64,000 nt of DNA from Protonemura montana (Eukaryota; Arthropoda; Insecta; Plecoptera; Nemouridae), in assembly GCA_947568835.1 (NCBI GenBank), contig OX387605.1:23377775-23441774 (forward strand). The letters run 5' to 3'. Below, one piece after another: positions 51,601-60,600 of the stretch. How positions within the stretch are numbered: position 1 is the first letter of the stretch; every line of letters starts with the position of its first letter. The notes under the pieces were generated by a model that did not search any database, had not been told where the DNA came from, and saw nothing but the letters and a program-made list of their open reading frames with translations. Both the position numbers and the translations under genes were made by a program.

Positions 51601-54600
51601 AGCAGATGACGCAGCTTCGCGAGCAGCGCGACCGCGCCGAGCAAGACAAAGGTGAAGAGCGGGAGCTTCACGAGCGCGAGATCGCCGAGTACAAGATGAA
51701 GCTTCACGCGTTGGAGAGCGAAGTCGAGAAGCTGGGCGCACGCGTAGAACGAAGCCAGGCCGAGAAAGACCGACTGGAGGCGAAGTTGGAGAGCTCACAG
51801 TCCGAGCTCGGCAAGTCGAAAGCCGAACTGGACAAGGTGGCCAGCGACGTCGGCCGGACGGGCTCGGACTGGGAGGCGGCGAAGCAGCGACTGGCCAGGC
51901 TCGAGCTGGAAAACGAGCGTCTGCGCCACGACCTTGAACGCTCACAGACGACCTTCGGGCGCAGCACGTTGACGACGTCGCAGGAACTCGACCGCATTCA
52001 AGAGCGCGCCGAGAAGGCGTCGACCGAGCTGCGCCGCGCTCAGGCCGAGCTACGCGTGACGCAGGCGGATAACGAGCGCGCGCGCGCAGAGGCCGCCGCG
52101 CTGCAAGAGAAGGTCGAGAAGTCGCAGGGTGAAGTCTACCGGCTGAAGGCGCGATTGGAGAATGCTCAGGGTGAGCGAGAGAGTCTGCGCGAAGAATACG
52201 ACCGCGCGCAGACGGCCGTGACGCGACTGCACGCCGAGCGCGACAAGGCGGTGGGCGATCTTGAGAAGGCCAAGGAGGAGCTGGAGCGAACGCAGGCCAC
52301 GCTCGGCAAGGCGCAGCTGCAGCAGGACAAGCTCGAGACTGCGCTGGACAAGGCACAGAGCGAACTCGACAAGCTGCAAGAGCGCTATGACAAGGCGCAA
52401 GGCGAAGTACGACGGGTGAGTTTGAAGACTCACCGGATCCTTATAGGTGTTTATTGAGTTAGCCGACCGCGGGGTGCATGGGCCTTGAACGTGTACTTCT
52501 GTTTCGCAGTTCCAAATGGAGAAAGAGAAGCAGAACTACGACTTTGAGAACATTCAGTCTCAGCTGGACAAGGCTCTAGGACAGGCGGCGCGGATCCAAA
52601 AGGAGCGGGAGACCATCGAAATTGATGCCGACAGAAATCGTGACAAATACGAGAAGGCGCAGGTTAGTGTTTCATGGTAGACTTCTGGAATCTGATGCAT
52701 TTTTCAGTTTTGACATTGTCATTGCATAAATCCGGCCTTCCCAAGCAATAAAATACCGCGGGAGACATCTTTTAATGGGTCTCAAATTTCCTGGGAGCTC
52801 TTTATAAGTGTTCTCGTCTCGAGTGGTGGTCCTGAACATAGTCGTCGTGCCGAGTCAATATTTGCTGAGCGATTGTTTTGTTGCGTGGTGGTGCAAGTGG
52901 CTGCCGACTCTTCGGAGCAATAAAGCTCGGGTTGCTGACCGTGTCTACTTTCGCAGATACTGCTCGTGAGGCTGCAGAAGGACAAGGACGGCTACCAGGA
53001 AGAGTGCGAGAAGCTGCAGCAGCGAGTGGAACTCCAGCAGAGTCAGGTTTCTAAGTCGCAGAGGGACCGCGAAAACATGCAGGCTGAGGTAGAGTTGCTC
53101 AAGGAACGGTACGAGAAGACGCAGCAACTGCACGCGAAACTTCAGGTATTACATCTTAGGAAACCTTAAATGCGAGACCATTTCTTGTTGAGCATGCGCG
53201 TAATCAATAGCGTATTTTGCTTTCAGATGGAAAGAGACGACTCTCTGACTGAAATAGAGATACTGAAGGATAAGTTCGAAAAGGCTCAGTTCGTCTGTCA
53301 GAAAGCGATCGAAGATAAAGAAACGGCAAACAAGGAGTTTGAGCGGATGCTGGAGAAGTATGATAGGTATGTGGTGGTGTAGAGATGAGCTCCCTACAAG
53401 TTATCTCTCTCGATTGTTACTATGCGTTTGTCTCATTTGATGTGATGCGTATTTTGGCAAAAGTAGCGAGTCAGAGTCCATTACAATTTACACAATTAAT
53501 CTGCGGAAAAGCAACGAAATGGTGCCAATTCCTACTCCATGCCATTCCACTCTCCTGCTGAATGTCCCATGCGTGTCCAGTAACACCGGTGCACTGACTG
53601 CTGACTGACTTTGCAGGTCGCAGGGCGAAGTCTACCGCATGCAGAACAAGTTGGACCTGGCCGAGACCGAGAAGGACCGTCTTGAGATGGAGGTGGAGAA
53701 GACCCAACTGCTGGCGACCAAATGCCGCGAGGAGCAGCGCAAGCTACAGGACGAGCTGCAGCGCGTGCAGGAACTGTACGATCGAGCGTCCTTACAGCTC
53801 GGTCGCACCAAGGAGAACGAGGAGAAGGCCAAAGACGACATGGACCGACTGGCCGTCGACGTCGAGATGGTGCGCGACCGCTACGAGAAGACGCAGATCG
53901 AGCTGCGCAGGCTCCAGAGTGACAAGGACAAGCTCGACGCCGAGAACGAGCGGATGATGTTCGAGCTCGACCGCGCGCACGCTCAGTGCGCCAAGGCGCA
54001 GGCGGGCGGCGAGAAGACGCAGGAGGAGATGGCGCGGTTGCAGGTCGAGATCGAGAAGATGTACGACAAGAACGACAAGGCGCAGGCCGAGCTGCGCAAA
54101 GCACAGGCAGAGCTCGACCGGTACCGGCAGGAGTCCGAAGGGCTCAAGGAGGAGACCGAGCGGTACGCGGCACGCATGGGTAAATACCAGGACACGCAGG
54201 AGCGGTCCAAGGAGGACCACGACCGACTCAAGGTCGAGGTGGAGCGACTTCGCGAGCGGCTGGACAAGGCCAACGGCGAGCTGGAGCGCGCGCGGAAGGC
54301 CGAGCAGGACGCCGTGCGTCTACGCGTTGAACTCGAGCGCGCCGAGGGCGTCAGAGGTAAATACCAGTTCGAACAGGAGAAGTGGGCGGCGGAGGGCGGG
54401 CGTCTGCAGCTGGAGAACGAGAAGCTGCGCGAGCGGCTGGAGTCGGTGCAGCTGGAAGCGCAGCGCGCGGCGAGCAGCACCGGCAAGCACGAGGAGCGTG
54501 CCCACGAGCTGCAGCTCGAGCTGGAGCTGAGCCGTGCTGCGCTGGCCAAGTCTGCGGCGGCGCAGGAAAAGCAGCAGGCCGAGGTGGAGCGGCTGCACAT

Positions 54601-57600
54601 CGAGTGCGAGAAACTGCGCGACCGTCACGAGAAGCTCACGGCGCGCGCAGAGGTGATGGACAAGGAGAACGAGCGGCTCAAGAGCGACCTGGCGGCGACC
54701 GAGCGCCACGCGGCGGCCGGCGAGAAGTCGCGCGGCGAGATCGAACGCACCGCGATGGAGGCCGATAAGTTCCGCGAGCGACTCGACAAGGCGCAGGCCG
54801 AGCTGAACAAGGCACAGCAGGGCCGCGACCAGGTGGAGCTGGAGCTGGGCCGCGTGACGCGAGAGCTCGAGAAGGCGCAGTCGCACCTCGGCAAGTACCA
54901 GGAGAACACCGAGGCGGCGCGCATCGAGTTCGAGCGCATGGGCTCCGAGCTGACGCGGCTCCACGAGAAGCTGGAGCGATCGCAGGCCGACTACCGCAAG
55001 GGCACAGACGAGCGCGAACAGCTGCTCACTGAGAAGGAGGCGCTGCGCCAGGAGCTGCAACAGGTGATGCGCGCACTGGAGCAAGTGCAGGAGAACTCGC
55101 AGCGGTCGCGCCAGGACGTGGACCGCCGCCTCCAGGAGGACACTTCCAAGCTGAAGCAGGAGTTGTCGCTGGCGGCGCGCGACCGCGAGAAGATGGCGGC
55201 CATCATGGCCACGCGCGAGAAGCAGGCCGAGAAGGTCGAGCAGGCGATGAACAAGTACGAGCAGGAGGTGAAACAGTTGCACGTTGAGCGCGACCAGCTG
55301 GTCATCCAGCTGGAGAAGTCGCAGGACATGCTGATGACGTTCCAGCAGGAGCTGCAGCAGTCCGAGGCGGACCTTCATCGCGAGCGCGAGGAGGTGACCA
55401 AGCTCAAGGCCGAGCAGCGGCGCAACGCGCAGGATATGGAGCGCGGCGCCAAGGAAATGCTGGAGAACCGAGAGAAGGAGGTTGTCAAGTTGACTGCGCA
55501 GGTGCAGGCCGCGACTCGCGACCGCGACAAGGAGAAGCTGCGCGCCGACAAGCTGGAGAAGCAGCTGCGCGAGACGGCCGTCGCGGAGACCGAGCAGTGG
55601 CGCAAGGCCGTGGAGACGGAGCGCGCTCGCGCTGACACCGCCGAGAAGACGGTGGGCGAGCTTCAGCGCCGTGTGCAGGCGACCGAGAAGCAATTCCAGG
55701 CGCAGCTCACGCAGATGCAGCAGACGGCCGCTGCGCCTGGAGCCAAGGAGGAGCTGGCCAGGCTAAGAAAGGAGCTAGACAGGTCGCAGCTTGAGCTCAA
55801 GAACGCTGGCGTGGAGAAGGACAGGTTTCAAGCGCAGCTCGAGATGTTGGTGCAGGAGCTTGAGAGGAGCCAGGTCAGTTGGAGGATAGCCCAAATTAGA
55901 GCAGGCGTACGCATTATTACTTGTCGATGACGGCGATGCTAGTCATTGTCGTCGTCTTAGTGGAGTCGCTGCTTCGTTCTCGTGCAGATACCGTGTGCCT
56001 GACTGCCTCGATCGTTGGTGTCTCGAATGGAAAATCGAATTTTTTATTTTTATATCTTAGATTGTACTTTATATACTTGGTATGATTTAATTTTCGAAGT
56101 ATTTCCCCGATATACGAGGGCAAAAGTATTCTGTAAGTTGTTTCTCGATGTCGTTGCTTGTATTCGGTTGGTTTTTGTTATTTCATTCTTGTTGGTCCCG
56201 CCGTCCACTTTGACCACTAACCGAGACAACTCTTGCCACACGAAGAAACTGTTTTGTTGATTTTCTTAGTGAAAACACTTCAACAACAACACTCATGATT
56301 ATTACACATACGAATACCAATGTACTCTCGGCACACACTAGCTTGGACTCGAGTTTCAGTCTGCCATCACAATTACAAGTATATTTTCCATACCCTGTAC
56401 CTTTGGGCATATCCTCCAACCCACATGTGTTCATTTCTTTTGAAAAGTCTCGCTGTGTTTTGTTTTGTTCAACTCTACCTATATACACTTTTGTTTGCAC
56501 TACATTGACTCGTCGATTTCTCAGTGCCGTCAAATAAAATATATTGCGGCGAGTGGCTATTATTATTTCATGTTTTTATGTAATTTATATAAAACTTTAC
56601 ACTCTTCACACATTTCTTAACTTATGCACATATTCTGAGCCCAATCCAGCTTTCAATATAAGTTTTATTTAAGCATGGATTTTGCAAATTTGATGTCTTT
56701 AAATCTTCTTTCAGTATTTTCTTTCTGAGATGTTTTTTTAAATTGAAATTGTTGTACTTGTTGTTTACTGTAATGTTTCCAGCATATCTCTGTGCGGCGT
56801 TTTCCGTTGCTCTAATGCTGCAGTCACAACGACTGTGGCAGGCACTGCTGGCAATCCGTCAGTGAATCTGGCCAAAATGCCCAAGAAAAGTCTTGTGACT
56901 CCAGCGTCGAGCGACTGACATTCTTAGCCAAAAACCTTTTCACCAGCTTGATTGTACTGCCACTTGTTTGAACCAACGTTTTCCTGTACATTATTCTAAA
57001 CACAGAACCAGTGGCAGTTTTGACTTAAACATTTGTAATGTTTATGAATGGTTTGATCTTGTTCAATGTCTTGCACAATGCTTTATTTGGCTATGTTTTC
57101 TGGATGTTTAGCATATCTTTTAAATATCTTCTGTGTATTTCCTGCGTCCTTGCGGTCACAGACGTGTGCCAGCGGGCGTCGTGAGCTAATTGTGTGTTGC
57201 GCGGTGTCCGCAGCTCGATCTCCACGACGCGAACCAGAGGTTGACGAATGGCGCCGCGAGAGCTGGCGAAGAGACCAGCGCCCTTAAGATGCAGTTGGAG
57301 GAGCAGAAGAAGCAGCTCGAGGAGCAGCGACGAAAGCTCGACGAGCACAAGAAAGGACTAGACACTAAAACTAGGCAATTAGAAGATAAACAAAAATCAT
57401 TAGCAGAAGCTGAACAAAAGATGAAACAAAGAAAAGAGAAATTGGACCAATTAGAAGCACAGGTGCAAAAGGTGAGCTTAAACAGTTTTTTTGGTCAACT
57501 CATTCTGTGCTTTGACATTCTTTGTTGTAGCTAGACCGTTCAGTTGTTGTTTTGTCACTAAAAAAACACTTGATATCGGTGTTTCAGAACGCTTCGGGCA

Positions 57601-60600
57601 GCGGTCGCGGGGGCGGCGCTGACGCCGAGGTCCAGAAAAGGCTGCACGAGACGGAGCGCGCGATGGAGGGCCTACACGCGGAACTCACGCAGGCACGGGA
57701 GGATGCACAGCGCTCCCAGGTTGAGATGGAGCGACTGCTGCAGCTCGTACAGATGAGCCAAGAGGAGCAGAACTCCAAGGAGAAGATGATCCGTGACCTC
57801 CAAGAGTGAGTCTGTCCTAGTTACTTATACATCTCTGAGCAGTGATGACAAAAGTTAGGGTACCAAGGAAAATGGTAAATCTTATGTGGTAATATAAGCG
57901 TGGCAATGTAGCTACTGGGTACGAGTCAGTATTAAAATGTTTTTCATTGCCACATATTACTTCTCCACGTATTTTGCAGTACTCACACATTTCTCACCTG
58001 GTACCTACTTACAATCGAGATAATCTTCCAGAGTCATCGAAGCCATCTTGAATTGGTACCCCCTGATTGATTGCAGCCAATGAGGGATTGTGCCATGGAC
58101 CACATTCCTCGACATTGCTAAATCTTCTTCCGGGATTATTTTATTGTTTTGTTCCTGTTTCAGTGCGTTGAAGAACGCGCAAGCCAAGATGAGAAGCCAA
58201 CAGACTGCCAATGCACAAATGCCAAAACCTGCAGAGGTCAGTACCTAAAGATAATTTCTGACTTTTCTGTCGTTTTGAAATTCTTGCTAACGATTTGTTA
58301 CTAACACAATGTCTCTGTTCTGCTGCCTTTATCTTCAATTGTATCTTCGGATGGTAATCTCTGGGGTTTGTATTGCACTCAAAAAGGCTGGACCTGCCGG
58401 ATTCCTGAAGAGCTTCTTCTAACTCTTTCTATCAGAACCGCCTTGCTTAATTATTAAAATACGACTAGTATGTTTTACAAGAAAGAGTTTACGTCATTGC
58501 CACTAGAAATAATTAAACCGGCAGTGGTGTAAACTGCTTCTATTTTCCACAATAAATATTTTTATTATATTTAAGAAAAAGCAGAAATTCATATCATTCG
58601 AAAAAAATTATCAAAACCGTTAGACTTTGTTAGCCAAGACTAGTCTTGAGAGTCTGAGGTGTATAATCTTTGTTAAGTTTGATATTTTCCTTGGTTCCGT
58701 TACAAAGAACTCTGTGTTTGACGTTGTCGCCGCTTCACCATATAGGCGTCGGACGGCGTCGACGAAGAGAGTGTCGCCGCACGACTGCGGGAAGAGTTGG
58801 CAGAACGCGATGCACGCATCACGCGACTGGAGCAAGACGTGCGCGAGCTTGAGGACGTGCTCATCGACCACGGCAAGGTTGGCGAGGTGCAGAGCCTCAA
58901 GGAGGACGTCGAGGCTAAAGACAAGCGAATCGCACAGCTAGAGGCAGCCAACTGCGAGCTGGAAGCCGCTCTCCGAGACCAGGTCAGCGGCGAAGGCATC
59001 GCGGCCGCGTTCCAAACCAAGATCAAGGAGGTGGAGCAGCTGCAGGAGGCGCTCAGCAAGAAGGAGCGCAAGGTGGGCGAGCTGGAGAAGATCGTCGACG
59101 ACCTTTTAGTGGCGTTGAAAGAGAACGAGACGTTCAACTGCAGCCTGCTGGACGAGAGCGACAACAACGAGTTGCACACACTGCGAGAGGACTCCGAGAA
59201 GAAGGGGCTGCGTATCTGCGAGCTCGAGTTGGAGATCGATGAGCTGGAGACGGCACTCAAGGACAACGGCAACATGGCCGAGCTGGAGGAGCTGGTGGGG
59301 TTGGTGCGGCTCAAGGACGACCGTATTGAGGAGCTGTCGGAGGCACTGCGCCAGAGCGTGCGCATTACTGCTGACCGCGAGAGTGTGCTACATCAGGAGG
59401 AGGCTCGTCGCAAACAGATCATGGAGAAGGTCAGTCGACTCCGGGCACAGTCCATTATTTTTTATTGTTTTTCACTGTGGTTCGTTGTACGTTTGAACGA
59501 AGTCTTTTATCATGAACCTATTTTAGGTGAAAGACTTTCAAAAAGTGGAAAAAAAATCATAATAGGGATTCAAATGTCTCGATGAAGACTGCTCTAAATC
59601 ATTCTTGTCAGTGGCCATTGGCAATATATTCTATAATTGAATCATATAATCAAATCTATTTATCAAATCTTCAATTCAATTTCACTGCAAAATAACCCTT
59701 TCAATAATGTCGCTCTCTATCCACTCTACACATCAACATGGGGTGTTAGCCTAGAAAGCTTTTGGTAAAACAGAGAACTGAAAAAAAAGTGTCAAATGCA
59801 AGGAAAGAACCAGGAATACTTTTAAAGGTTTCACTTCTTTTAAGAACCACTTGAGACGTCCTCCAAGCTATTAGCAGTGTTGAGCTCCACTTAATTAGGA
59901 AATGCTGTCGACAGGTTGGCAAGCTGGAGCAACGACTGCTGTCCCTGCAGACCGCTCATGCTCTCCGCTGCGGTACGTGCCGTCCGCTGCTGAGCCGCAT
60001 GCGCGAGATGGAGCGTCGCTTGGCACGGCTCGTGGCCGAACGCCGAACACACTTACAAGACCTCGCTCGCATGAAGTGAGTTTTAGTCAATCAGACAAAC
60101 AGGCTTGTTTTGAAACGGTTTTGAAATCAGCTCACAACTCATATCAGCTTGTTTTGCCTGCTCACAACTATTCTAAAACATTCCTCAGCAACAACTCACC
60201 ATTTTGTCTGCCTTGCCTAATTATTGTTGGTCGATCTGAAATTTCCTACACAAATGGATACTATGTTGGTATTTCATAATGACACTGCCGGCCAAAGGTC
60301 CATATATCTGATGTATTTGTTCAGATTTACGAATAAAAAAGAACCATCAGAACCCTCTGATACTAGTGGCATCACCCAAAAAAATTCTGTGGGTATTCAG
60401 GGCAAAACTGGGGTAGGCAATGACATTGGCGTGGATTGGATAAGATTTTAAAGGGAGTAGGGATTCTTGAACCAACATTTTTGCCACTTCAAGATTTTTT
60501 TTTAAGCAAATCAAAGTGTTTTTTACTACATTTTTATTCTTATCAGAATTCTTTATTATCCTATTTTTTCCACCCTTCAGTCTTTCTTACTTCTCCTCAA

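Noticed and set aside
51523..52356. 277-codon minus-strand frame opposite brp exon 8
   Set aside because: It has the same cause: high GC at third positions removes stop codons on the other strand. The product is arginine/alanine/serine-rich and matches nothing.
54320..55693. 457-codon open frame on the minus strand opposite brp exon 12
   Set aside because: It is the shadow of a GC-biased coiled-coil exon. The antisense product is a low-complexity leucine/arginine-rich string without domain, and its borders do not match splice signals.
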